A stretch of DNA of 64,000 nt from Clostridium fessum (lineage in GTDB: Bacteria; Bacillota; Clostridia; Lachnospirales; Lachnospiraceae). The notes under the pieces are model-generated. The model saw nothing but the letters and a program-made list of their open reading frames with translations, was not told the DNA's origin and did no database searches. This document shows positions 53,123 through 60,706 of the stretch, piece by piece. Each line of letters begins with the position of its first letter. The first letter of the stretch is position 1. The position numbers and the translations under genes were made by a program. The stretch lies in NCBI RefSeq assembly GCF_003024715.1, contig NZ_PYLO01000005.1, forward strand, positions 1 through 64,000, in the 5' to 3' direction.

Positions 53123-53150
53123 ATTATACTCTTTTGAGCAAAAAATTCAA
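53123..53150 (-). promoter_or_regulatory. Probable cstA promoter
   Basis: TTGAAT and TATAAT are spaced 16 bases apart on the minus strand, giving a leader of roughly 160 bases that includes the attenuator hairpin. Confidence 0.6.
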
Positions 53151-53218
53151 TTAACACTTTAAATATAATTTACAATTTCATTTATTGTTTTTTGTGCACC
53201 TTGCACTTCCTATTGTTT

Positions 53219-54976
53219 TTACAACGGGAAACTTCGCTCCAGACACAATGCCCCATACCCCAACCGCTCATTCGGATATACCGTCTCCCCCGGCAGACTC
53301 CGCGCCCCGCGGATGAGATATGCTTTCAGCTTCTCCCCATACAGATAGGGATCGTTCCCATTTACAATCCCCCATTGCATCATCAGCGCCGCCGATCCGG
53401 TCACAAATGGAGCGGCAAAGGAAGTTCCTGTCACTGCCTCATATCCGCCGCCTGCGCGGGCGGTTATGATATTTACACCAGGTGCCGCCAGCTCTGGTTT
53501 GATCGGATGCCCCAATCTTGCAAATCCACGACCGGAAAAATCTGCATACGCCTGCGTGGCGTCATCGTACGCCCCCACCGAGATCGCCCGGCTGGCGGTC
53601 GATGGGATTGTCAGCGTCGTGTCCGGCGATGCCGCCAAAAAACGTGTTTCCCTGTTCAGTGCCATGCCCGCTGGCAGCCACAGATCATACTGACCATCCC
53701 GTATTTCTTCTGGAATCAGACGGATTTTCCAGAGCCCGTCCTGAATGTAGCTTCCTTTTGGAATCAAATCCAGATAAATCTCCTGCGCCTGACTGTATGG
53801 ACTCGGCATCCCATAATATAGAAGAATCTCTTCCGTCTCATAGGAAAGGCGCTGTGCTCCCAATGATTCCCGGATCACCCCGGTGCTGCTGCCGCCCGGG
53901 CTGAAAATTTCCACTGAAAACCGGTCCTGATACAATTTCCATAGCTGCACACCGAAGCCCGTCTGATATTCCCCCACTGCAAGCTCTATCTCCACCGGAC
54001 GTCCCATCTGCAGAAATCCCGCCCGGTGTCCCATGCCGTATCCTTCATTTCCGGTTCCCACGATGATGGAAGTCCGCCCCCGCTCTGCCATCGAATTTAG
54101 ATACGTCTCCAGCAGGCTGGTTCCGTCATGCGAACCGTAAGTATTTCCAAAGCTCAGATTCACCGCCACCGGCATCCGCCATTCCTGTGCGATTCCCACC
54201 ACATAGTCCAACGCCCGCATCAGCTCTGTTGTCCTGGGAAATGAATCCGCAAGCGGCGTTCCAAGCTTCACGACCAGAAGTTCACTCTCCCAGGCTACTC
54301 CCCGGTAGTGTCCGCCGCCCTCCCAGCCATTTCCGGCTGCAATCGCCGCAACTGCCGTCCCGTGCCCGCTCACATCCCGCGACTGGACGATCTCGTAAGC
54401 GCGTTCCCGGCTGCCCGCCTCCAATGCCCGGTTGAGCTCCTCCCGCGTATAAATCCGGTTCTGCTCCTGATCCCAAAGTGCGGCGATGCGCGTCGTTCCA
54501 TCTGCGTTTCGAAAGTCCGGATGGAAATAATCGATTCCGGAGTCGATGATGGCAGTCAATGTGCCTCGACCACTTAAATCAGCATCTCTGCCATACACGT
54601 TTTGAGAGACTTGATTTCCGCTCTGCACCGGCGCAATACAGGTATCCCGAATCGCCCGGTTCACCTCAAAATAAAGACGCTTCGGCTTTTCTATATACTC
54701 AACCTGTGATAATCCTGCCAGATCATCCACCTGCGATTCAGGGAGCCGCACAATCGCGTAGCCGCCGGAAAGTGGATAAATTTCCGCCTGCGGAAGCTGT
54801 TCCTGCAACTTTTCCACAGTTCCATTATATTGAATGATTAGTTCCCAGCGTTTCGTATTCTGGTCGTATCCCATCTGAAGTGCCGGGGACTTTTCCCGTT
54901 CCGCTTCTGTCGCATCCAAAGATAAGTTTAAAAGGTTTTCTTTTTTCTGGCTCTTGCCATTCACTAATTCACTCAT
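53219..54976 (-). CDS. Subtilisin-like S8 peptidase (Csp-like)
   Basis: The 585-residue protein has all three catalytic motifs: Asp in TAIIDSGIDYFHPDF, His in VSGHGTAVAAIAAG and Ser in TGTSFAAPFVTG, plus the oxyanion Asn region GTGNEGYG. There is no signal peptide. A propeptide-like N-terminal domain (residues about 30-110) and a large insertion between the oxyanion segment and Ser match the Csp proteases of Clostridia, which process the germination hydrolase SleC. The role in germination is inferred from this resemblance and from the spore genes elsewhere in the window. It stands alone, upstream of cstA. Confidence 0.85.
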   Translation of the reverse strand: MSELVNGKSQKKENLLNLSLDATEAEREKSPALQMGYDQNTKRWELIIQYNGTVEKLQEQLPQAEIYPLSGGYAIVRLPESQVDDLAGLSQVEYIEKPKRLYFEVNRAIRDTCIAPVQSGNQVSQNVYGRDADLSGRGTLTAIIDSGIDYFHPDFRNADGTTRIAALWDQEQNRIYTREELNRALEAGSRERAYEIVQSRDVSGHGTAVAAIAAGNGWEGGGHYRGVAWESELLVVKLGTPLADSFPRTTELMRALDYVVGIAQEWRMPVAVNLSFGNTYGSHDGTSLLETYLNSMAERGRTSIIVGTGNEGYGMGHRAGFLQMGRPVEIELAVGEYQTGFGVQLWKLYQDRFSVEIFSPGGSSTGVIRESLGAQRLSYETEEILLYYGMPSPYSQAQEIYLDLIPKGSYIQDGLWKIRLIPEEIRDGQYDLWLPAGMALNRETRFLAASPDTTLTIPSTASRAISVGAYDDATQAYADFSGRGFARLGHPIKPELAAPGVNIITARAGGGYEAVTGTSFAAPFVTGSAALMMQWGIVNGNDPYLYGEKLKAYLIRGARSLPGETVYPNERLGYGALCLERSFPL

Positions 54977-55032
54977 TTTACAGTTTATGCTTATATGGCA
55001 AATCCCAGCATCATATTCTATCTATTTTTTTA

Positions 55033-55065
55033 ACAAAACAAAACCCGGTACATCTCTGTACCGGG
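55033..55065 (-). terminator. Terminator after first tRNA-Leu pair
   Basis: CCCGGTACA-TCTC-TGTACCGGG is followed on the minus strand by TTTTGTTTTG. Confidence 0.85.
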
Positions 55066-55075
55066 CTATCGATCA

Positions 55076-55159
55076 TGCAGAAGAAGGGACTTGAACCCTC
55101 ATGATGTTGCCATCACACGGACCTGAACCGTGCGCGTCTGCCAATTCCGCCACTTCTGC
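55076..55159 (-). tRNA. tRNA-Leu (CAG), copy 1
   Basis: The 84-base gene folds as a class II tRNA. The acceptor is GCAGAAG/CTTCTGC, the anticodon stem CACGG/CCGTG holds the loop TTCAGGT with anticodon CAG, and GGTTCAAGTCC forms the T arm. A is the discriminator and CCA is not encoded. Confidence 0.95.
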
Positions 55160-55163
55160 TTAC

Positions 55164-55247
55164 TGCGGGAGATGGGACTTGAACCCACACGAGCATACAC
55201 CCACAAGATCCTTAGTCTTGCCTGTCTGCCAATTCCAGCACTCCCGC
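55164..55247 (-). tRNA. tRNA-Leu (TAA), copy 1
   Basis: The acceptor GCGGGAG/CTCCCGC, the anticodon stem CAAGA/TCTTG with loop CTAAGGA (anticodon TAA), a long variable arm and the T arm GGTTCAAGTCC define tRNA-Leu. CCA is not encoded. It lies four bases upstream of the CAG tRNA in the same transcript. Confidence 0.95.
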
Positions 55248-55298
55248 TTACTGTTTTTCAATTTTCTCTATTCGATGATTTTCTCACCGACAAAGAGT

Positions 55299-55327
55299 AG
55301 TATAGCACAATTTCATTTAAATTGCAA
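55299..55327 (-). promoter_or_regulatory. Promoter of first tRNA-Leu pair
   Basis: TTGCAA and TATACT are spaced 17 bases apart on the minus strand, about 50 bases upstream of the first tRNA. Confidence 0.75.
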
Positions 55328-55375
55328 GCCTGTTTTCCGCAAATTTATATCTGAATTTATTGAATCAGAGTATAG

Positions 55376-55402
55376 CAAAAAACCGGCACATCTCTGTACC
55401 GG
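55376..55402 (-). terminator. Terminator after second tRNA-Leu pair
   Basis: CCGGCACA-TCTC-TGTACCGG has one mismatch relative to the other copy and is followed by TTTTTTG on the minus strand. Confidence 0.75.
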
Positions 55403-55413
55403 GCTATCAGTCA

Positions 55414-55497
55414 TGCAGAAGAAGGGACTTGAACCCTCATGATGTTGCCATCACACGGACCTGAACCGTGCGCGTCTGCCAATTCCGCCACTTCTGC
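55414..55497 (-). tRNA. tRNA-Leu (CAG), copy 2
   Basis: The sequence is identical to copy 1, with the CAG anticodon and an A discriminator. It is part of a tandem duplication offset by 338 bases. Confidence 0.95.
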
Positions 55498-55501
55498 TCA
55501 C

Positions 55502-55585
55502 TGCGGGAGATGGGACTTGAACCCACACGAGCATACACCCACAAGATCCTTAGTCTTGCCTGTCTGCCAATTCCAGCACTCCCGC
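55502..55585 (-). tRNA. tRNA-Leu (TAA), copy 2
   Basis: The sequence is identical to copy 1, with the TAA anticodon. It stands first in the second tRNA transcript. Confidence 0.95.
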
Positions 55586-55636
55586 TTACTGCTTTTTATT
55601 TTTGCCTGTCGAGTGAGTCACTCACTGACGAAGCTT

Positions 55637-55665
55637 AGTATAGCACAGGCGCTCCGCGAATGCAA
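55637..55665 (-). promoter_or_regulatory. Promoter of second tRNA-Leu pair
   Basis: TTGCAT and TATACT are spaced 17 bases apart on the minus strand. The -10 neighbourhood (GTGCTATACTA) is shared with the first promoter, while the spacer is different and GC-rich. Confidence 0.75.
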
Positions 55666-55840
55666 GCATTTTTTTGTTTTTTTTATTTTTTTTTATTTGT
55701 TCTAATTATTCCTATATTTTTATAGTTTCTTTCTACTGCAAAATCATGTATTTCAGCCCTATCCTACCACTCCGCAGCTCCCTTAAAAAATCCTTTCTTA
55801 CTTCTTAAACAGGAAAATAGACAACCATTACACATTTCTG

Positions 55841-55870
55841 GTTACTGTTCACGCATACGTGCCCAGTAAC
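55841..55870. repeat. Dispersed palindrome A, copy 4
   Basis: GTTACTG...CAGTAAC arms enclose CACG-CATA-CGTG, giving a nearly perfect hairpin in the spacer upstream of ychF. Confidence 0.8.
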
Positions 55871-55911
55871 CATTTCTGCATTCCTATAGCCACAAAATGT
55901 CTCCTTTGAGA

Positions 55912-55940
55912 TTGAAAAAGCGCTGTCTTTCTGCTATAAT
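55912..55940 (+). promoter_or_regulatory. ychF promoter
   Basis: TTGAAA and TATAAT are spaced 17 bases apart, leaving a leader of about 125 bases before the ATG. The leader has no recognised riboswitch. Confidence 0.8.
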
Positions 55941-56072
55941 ACATAGTTGCATTGATTTCTTTCATTAAAATTAAGAAACATTACAAAAAGGGCGTAAAAA
56001 GGCGCAATAAGAAACCGAAAGAAAGGCGGAAATCCTGATAAGCAAAGGGTTTTCGGATAGGTAAATCATAAA

Positions 56073-57170
56073 ATGAAATTAGGTATCGTAGGTCTGCCAA
56101 ACGTAGGCAAAAGTACACTGTTTAATTCTCTGACCAAGGCTGGCGCTGAGTCTGCCAATTACCCGTTCTGTACCATCGATCCGAACGTCGGTGTCGTATC
56201 GGTTCCAGATCCGCGTCTGGGTCAGTTAGCAGCTCTTTATAATTCTGCCAAAATCACTCCGGCTGTAATCGAGTTCGTTGATATCGCTGGTCTGGTAAAG
56301 GGCGCTTCCAAGGGCGAAGGTCTTGGTAACCAGTTCCTTGCCAATATCCGTGAGGTAGACGCGATCGTACACGTTGTCCGTTGCTTTGAGGATCCAAATG
56401 TTATCCATGTAGACGGCAGCGTCAATCCGCTCCGCGATATCGAAACCATCAACCTGGAGCTTATCTTCTCCGATATGGAGGTTCTGGAACGCCGTATCGC
56501 CAAGACGACCAAGAGTGCCATGGGAAATAAGGCTCTGGCCAAAGAACTGGAAACTTTAAAGAAACTGTATGCTCACCTGGAAGATGGCAAACTGGCAAAA
56601 AGCTTTGAGCCGGAGGATGAGGATGAACTCGCGTTCATCAATACGCTGGATCTCTTAACCTGGAAACCGGTTATCTTCGCTGCCAACGTATCCGAGGATG
56701 ATCTGGCAGATGACGGTGCTTCCAATGAATATGTAAAACAGGTTCGCGAATTTGCAGCTGAGAACGACAGCGAGGTATTTGTTATCTGCGCCCAGATTGA
56801 GCAGGAGATCGCTGAGTTAGATGAAGATGAGAAGAAAATGTTCCTCGAAGATCTCGGTCTGACTGAATCCGGTCTTGAAAAACTGATTGCAGCCAGCTAC
56901 CGCATTCTTGGCCTTATCAGCTACCTGACTGCCGGTGAAACTGAGACCCGTGCATGGACCATCAAAGTCGGCACCAAAGCACCGCAAGCAGCTGGAAAAA
57001 TCCACTCCGATTTTGAGCGTGGCTTCATCAAAGCTGAGGTAGTCAACTATCAGGATCTCTTAGACTGCGGTTCCTATAATGCAGCCAGAGAAAAAGGGTT
57101 GGTACGCATGGAGGGCAAGGACTACGTGGTAAAGGACGGCGATGTCGTACTCTTCCGCTTCAATGTTTAA
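56073..57170 (+). CDS. ychF: Redox-regulated ATPase YchF/OLA1
   Basis: YchF is an Obg-family P-loop protein that prefers ATP and associates with ribosomes. The 365-residue protein has G1 [15 protein letters not shown]3 [19 protein letters not shown], the altered G4 region ([11 protein letters not shown]), a helical hairpin domain, and a C-terminal TGS domain ([20 protein letters not shown] and [13 protein letters not shown]). Length is normal. It has its own promoter and a structured terminator. Confidence 0.97.
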   Translation: MKLGIVGLPNVGKSTLFNSLTKAGAESANYPFCTIDPNVGVVSVPDPRLGQLAALYNSAKITPAVIEFVDIAGLVKGASKGEGLGNQFLANIREVDAIVHVVRCFEDPNVIHVDGSVNPLRDIETINLELIFSDMEVLERRIAKTTKSAMGNKALAKELETLKKLYAHLEDGKLAKSFEPEDEDELAFINTLDLLTWKPVIFAANVSEDDLADDGASNEYVKQVREFAAENDSEVFVICAQIEQEIAELDEDEKKMFLEDLGLTESGLEKLIAASYRILGLISYLTAGETETRAWTIKVGTKAPQAAGKIHSDFERGFIKAEVVNYQDLLDCGSYNAAREKGLVRMEGKDYVVKDGDVVLFRFNV

Positions 57171-57192
57171 TATCGTGTCATAAAATCTCAGA

Positions 57193-57325
57193 AGCTGCCA
57201 TCCGTTGATCAGATTCCCTTTTCGTAGATTTGGGGTAACTGTTTGGGTCTGCGCATTTACTGCGCTGACCGTACGAAAACATGGGGGATCCTATCAAAGC
57301 ATATCAACGGATGGCAGCTCTTTTT
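57193..57325 (+). terminator. Long structured terminator of ychF with repeat in the loop
   Basis: AGCTGCCATCCGTTGAT (57193-57209) pairs perfectly with ATCAACGGATGGCAGCT (57303-57319), followed by CTTTTT. The 93-base loop holds a nested TTTTCGTA/TACGAAAA stem and a GGTAACTG...GGTCTGCGCATTTACTG segment of repeat family B. Confidence 0.8.
57233..57272 (+). repeat. Dispersed palindrome B, copy in ychF terminator loop
   Basis: GTAACTGTT followed by GGTCTGCGCATTTACTG matches the 23905-23944 copy read on its minus strand. The right arm has diverged. Confidence 0.6.
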
Positions 57326-57543
57326 ATTTCTCCCTTTTTACAAAAGTGTGTCTGATGCATACTAACTCATAATTATACGAAACACCACTCTTTTATTCAT
57401 TTTCTATTCATTTCTGGCTAATGGGTATTCATTTTTACTCTAAGTTGTCGTGCAATTTATTAGATTTGAATTTTTGAAAGAGCCAGCACCTTGAATGGGC
57501 TGACTCTTTCAATGTCACCTGTAATTGACAAACTGGAATTTGG

Positions 57544-58155
57544 CTATTTCGTTGCAACAATACTTATCCAATGATTTTTTGCATTTGAATACGTTTTGAT
57601 CTCTGTAAAACCCGCTTCTTTCAAAGCGGCAACAAGTTGTTTAGATGTGTAAATCTTCATACCATTGATCATCTTTGTCCATTTTTCATCTGCGGCACTC
57701 GTTCCGTCACTCTCGTTACAAATCAGGAATATGCCTTCGCTTTTTAGCACACGGTTGATCTCGGAAAAGCATTTTACTAATCCTGGCCAAAAGTAAACTG
57801 TTTCGAAGGCAGAAACATAATCAAAAGTCGCGTCAGAAAAGGGTATAGCAGATACATCTCCTTGAACTACATTACATTTCCCTTGTTTAATGGCGAGGGC
57901 GTTCAATTTTTGAGATTCTGCCACACTAACCTCAGAATAATCCATTCCTGTCACGTGGCCATTTCCACATCTATCAAGCCAGACCGCAATATTTGCTCCG
58001 CCGCCACAGCCGACGTCCAGAACTTCAGCATCAGACTTCGCGGAGATATTTGAGAATCCCCATTGCGATAATTTGGCGTGACCGCTGTTCATCATCTTCG
58101 TCATCAATTTTCCGCCGAAGCCTTGTGGCTTACGGGTATTTTCAAAAAATTTCAT
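57544..58155 (-). CDS. Class I SAM-dependent methyltransferase
   Basis: The 203-residue protein has motif I VLDVGCGGGANIAVWL, the acidic loop VTGMDYSEVSVAESQ, motif II GDVSAIPFSDATFDYVSAF and motif III LKSEGIFLICNESDG. It belongs to the UbiE/Methyltransf_11 class, and the substrate is unknown. The ATG at 58155 follows AGAGGAATTCTGTA. It is AT-rich compared with neighbours and lies 56 bases downstream of a small membrane protein gene in the same direction, so the pair may be an acquired unit. A hairpin (57474-57512) follows without a clear U-tract. Confidence 0.88.
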   Translation of the reverse strand: MKFFENTRKPQGFGGKLMTKMMNSGHAKLSQWGFSNISAKSDAEVLDVGCGGGANIAVWLDRCGNGHVTGMDYSEVSVAESQKLNALAIKQGKCNVVQGDVSAIPFSDATFDYVSAFETVYFWPGLVKCFSEINRVLKSEGIFLICNESDGTSAADEKWTKMINGMKIYTSKQLVAALKEAGFTEIKTYSNAKNHWISIVATK

Positions 58156-58211
58156 TACAGAATTCCTCTTCCACAAATACCGGTTTTCTTAATTCGACAA
58201 ACCGGTATTGC

Positions 58212-58433
58212 TCAATCGTTTTTCTCCGTTAGGAGAATATACAATCCATAAATAAAAAGAACAAGGAATAAAACCGTAGGAATCAATAATCCATTTTCTA
58301 AAATACTTACAATCATTCTTCCAGGTGGCGTTACCCATTCAGTTGCTGGATTTTGCATTGCCACTATTATCATTCCCACAATACCAACAACACCACTTAA
58401 TGTTAAAAAACCACCTTTTATATTTCTACTCAT
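58212..58433 (-). CDS. Small two-helix membrane protein of unknown function
   Basis: The 73-residue product has two membrane helices (FLTLSGVVGIVGMIIVAMQN and LLIPTVLFLVLFIYGLYILL) joined by a short loop with a PPGR turn. The ATG at 58433 follows GAGGAGGTAATGATT. It precedes the methyltransferase gene and is probably co-transcribed. I do not recognise the family. Confidence 0.7.
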   Translation of the reverse strand: MSRNIKGGFLTLSGVVGIVGMIIVAMQNPATEWVTPPGRMIVSILENGLLIPTVLFLVLFIYGLYILLTEKND

Positions 58434-58726
58434 AATCATTACCTCCTCGTTAAATACCGATTAGTATAACAGTAGTCTAACACATGTTGTTTAAAAATAC
58501 TACAGCCAAGCTAATGTCTGTAATTTGCCCTAAAATTTCATTTTATGGAATTTGGACTACTTGATTTTCTAATCGCATACGCAATTTGTGAAATGTATCA
58601 TTATACTGTTGATACATCAGACACACAAATGTAAATTGGGACTTTTATTTTTATAACAAATCATATTCTTTCATTTTCCCTCAAACCGTCTCATACACTG
58701 TACTAAACGAATTCCGGGGATTTTTT
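58434..58726. other. Divergent AT-rich spacer
   Basis: No gene is seen. ATGTATCA (58593-58600) and TGATACAT (58610-58617) form an inverted repeat around TTATACTGT, which could be an operator. A TATACT lies upstream of the small membrane protein gene on the minus strand. Confidence 0.4.
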
Positions 58727-59170
58727 ATGAGCTCAAAAACAAAAATTGTCGTACTCCGCATGAAAGAGATTATTTATACTGCTATCTTTATCGGACTGGG
58801 GCTTCTTCTCATCGCACTTCTCCTCATCATGTTCCGACCGGGCAGGAAGACGCAGAGTGCCTCCGCTCCCGCTGCGGCCGGCATTTCCTATCTGCCTGGT
58901 ATGTACAGTTCTACCCTGACACTCGGCAGCCAGGCAGTCAACGTCGAAGTCACGGTTGATTCCACCCAGATCACCTCTGTTACCTGCCGTCCTTTAAGTG
59001 ATTCCATCGAAACTATGTACCCGCTGCTCTCCTCTTCCGCTTCGCATCTCTCGGAGCAGATCGTGAGCACGCAGTCGCTTGAAAATCTCTCCTTTGAAAG
59101 TGGCAGCCAGTATACCTCACAGGCATTATTAAATGTGATACATACTGCATTAGCAAAAGCAATCCTTTAA
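58727..59170 (+). CDS. Membrane-anchored protein with a degenerate FMN-bind-like domain
   Basis: The 147-residue product has one membrane helix near the start (IIYTAIFIGLGLLLIALLLI) and an extracellular domain. Its course (YLPGMYSSTLTLGSQAVNVE, VTVDSTQITSVTC, SEQIVSTQSLENLSFESGSQ, YTSQALLNVIHTAL) resembles FMN-binding domains, where SGATxTS carries the covalent FMN. Here that site reads SGSQYTS, so flavin attachment is doubtful. It lies convergent to the Rnf operon, whose RnfG has a true domain of this type. The relation to Rnf is inference. The ribosome binding site (GGGGATTTTTT) is weak. Confidence 0.65.
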   Translation: MSSKTKIVVLRMKEIIYTAIFIGLGLLLIALLLIMFRPGRKTQSASAPAAAGISYLPGMYSSTLTLGSQAVNVEVTVDSTQITSVTCRPLSDSIETMYPLLSSSASHLSEQIVSTQSLENLSFESGSQYTSQALLNVIHTALAKAIL

Positions 59171-59250
59171 ATTTCGTATAGCATAACATCAAAAATTTCA
59201 AAGAACACCTTCATCGGATGCTTTAGAAAAGCACCTTATCTTTTAACCAA

Positions 59251-59298
59251 AAAAATCCGGCTGAACCATCTTTTCAAACGGTTCAACCGGACTTTTTA
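59251..59298. terminator. Bidirectional terminator at the end of the Rnf operon
   Basis: TCCGGCTGAACC (59256-59267) and GGTTCAACCGGA (59280-59291) pair with one mismatch, with T-runs on both strands. It serves the convergent FMN-bind-like gene and rnfB. Confidence 0.85.
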
Positions 59299-59320
59299 TT
59301 TCCGTATTCTTTTACGTTAT

Positions 59321-60112
59321 TTACTGAATAACCTTAACCGGGCACTTCGCTGCACAAGCTCCGCAGTTTACGCACTTCTCATAATCGATAACAGCTACGT
59401 TGTTATCCATATGGATTGCGTCAAACTTACACTGCTTGGTACACAGCGTACAGCCGATACAGCCAACCTGGCAGGCTGCCTTGACAGCCGGTCCACGATC
59501 GTGGGAGCTGCACTGTACCAGATGTTTTGCCTTGTACGGTACCAGGTCGATCAGGTGTTTCGGGCAGGCTGCCACGCAGGCACCACACGCTACACACTTC
59601 TCTTTGTCTACAACCGCTACGCCGTCTACCACGTGGATTGCATCGAATTTACATGCCTTCACACAGGTTCCGAAACCGGTACAGCCGTAAGAACATGCCT
59701 TTGCACCGCCACCCGGTACAACGGATGCCTTCGCACAGTCCTCGATACCATGGTACTCGTACTGTACTTTTGTCTTGTCGCAGGTACCTTTACATTTAAC
59801 GAAAGCTACCTTCTTCTCAGAGGAACCAGCCTCTACGCCCATGATAGCAGCGATCTTCTCGCCAACCGGAGCACCGCCGACCGGGCAGGCATTAACCGGA
59901 GCTTTGCCCTCTGCGATGGCCTTTGCAAGACCATCACAGCCCGGGTAACCACAGCCACCGCAGTTGTTGCCTGGCAGCTCTTCACGAACAGCTGCCTCTT
60001 TTTCATCTACTTCAACTTTAAATTTCGCGCCGAACAGACCCAGACCGACACCAACGATGATGCCGACTGCCGCGATCACGACAGCAGCGATAATGATTGA
60101 ATTCATATCCAT
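59321..60112 (-). CDS. rnfB: Rnf complex subunit B
   Basis: RnfB carries iron-sulfur clusters and passes electrons from ferredoxin toward the membrane subunits. The 263-residue protein has an N-terminal membrane helix, a four-Cys cluster motif in NNCGGCGYPGCDGLAKAI, and several ferredoxin-type motifs (CVACGACVAACP, CIGCTLCTKQC, CVNCGACAAKCP). It is the last gene of rnfCDGEAB, 15 bases after rnfA, and is followed by a terminator. Confidence 0.96.
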   Translation of the reverse strand: MDMNSIIIAAVVIAAVGIIVGVGLGLFGAKFKVEVDEKEAAVREELPGNNCGGCGYPGCDGLAKAIAEGKAPVNACPVGGAPVGEKIAAIMGVEAGSSEKKVAFVKCKGTCDKTKVQYEYHGIEDCAKASVVPGGGAKACSYGCTGFGTCVKACKFDAIHVVDGVAVVDKEKCVACGACVAACPKHLIDLVPYKAKHLVQCSSHDRGPAVKAACQVGCIGCTLCTKQCKFDAIHMDNNVAVIDYEKCVNCGACAAKCPVKVIQ

Positions 60113-60127
60113 TTTCGTCTCCTCCTT

Positions 60128-60706
60128 CTACAGTAATCCGGAAAATCCGAGAAATGCAATCGCCATCAGACCAGCCGTTACAAGTACGATAGGAGATCCC
60201 TGGAAGTTATACGGGATATCATTTCCCTCGATGTGCTCACGGATACCTGCCAGAAGCACGATGGAGATGGTATAACCAACGGCTGTACCAACACCATTTA
60301 CCACGCTCTGTAAAAATCCATATCCGTTCTGGACGTTTGTCAGGGCAACACCAAGAACGGCACAGTTTGTTGTAATCAGCGGAAGGAATACACCCAGCGC
60401 GTTATACAGGGAAACCATGCACTTCTTTAAGAACATCTCAACGATCTGAACCAGTGCTGCGATAACGAGAATGAAAACGATGGTTTTCAGGTAATCGATA
60501 CCAAGCGGTGCCAGAACGAACTGATAAATCAGGTTTGCAACGATGGATGCGATGGTAATAACGAAGATAACCGCACCACCCATACCAGCTGCTGTTTCAA
60601 CTTTTTTGGATACGCCGACGAAGGAGCAGATACCGAGGAACTGGCTCAGTACGACGTTGCTGACCAGCGCCGAGCTTATCGCAATAATAAGTAATTCTTT
60701 CATCAC
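60128..60706 (-). CDS. rnfA: Rnf complex subunit A
   Basis: The 192-residue membrane subunit has six helices and the NqrE/RnfA pattern (NVVLSQFLGICSFVGVSKKV, ITTNCAVLGVALTNVQNGYG). Conserved Cys residues in the helices may hold the intramembrane cluster shared with RnfE. Its ATG overlaps the rnfE stop by four bases, which suggests coupling. Confidence 0.96.
   Translation of the reverse strand: MMKELLIIAISSALVSNVVLSQFLGICSFVGVSKKVETAAGMGGAVIFVITIASIVANLIYQFVLAPLGIDYLKTIVFILVIAALVQIVEMFLKKCMVSLYNALGVFLPLITTNCAVLGVALTNVQNGYGFLQSVVNGVGTAVGYTISIVLLAGIREHIEGNDIPYNFQGSPIVLVTAGLMAIAFLGFSGLL

Noticed and set aside
52985-53150. T-box leader before cstA
   Set aside because: The conserved T-box block (GGTGGnACCGCG-like) is absent.
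57474-57512. Terminator after the methyltransferase gene
   Set aside because: The stem TTGAAAGAG/CTCTTTCAA is clear but neither strand has a U-tract after it, so terminator function is not supported.
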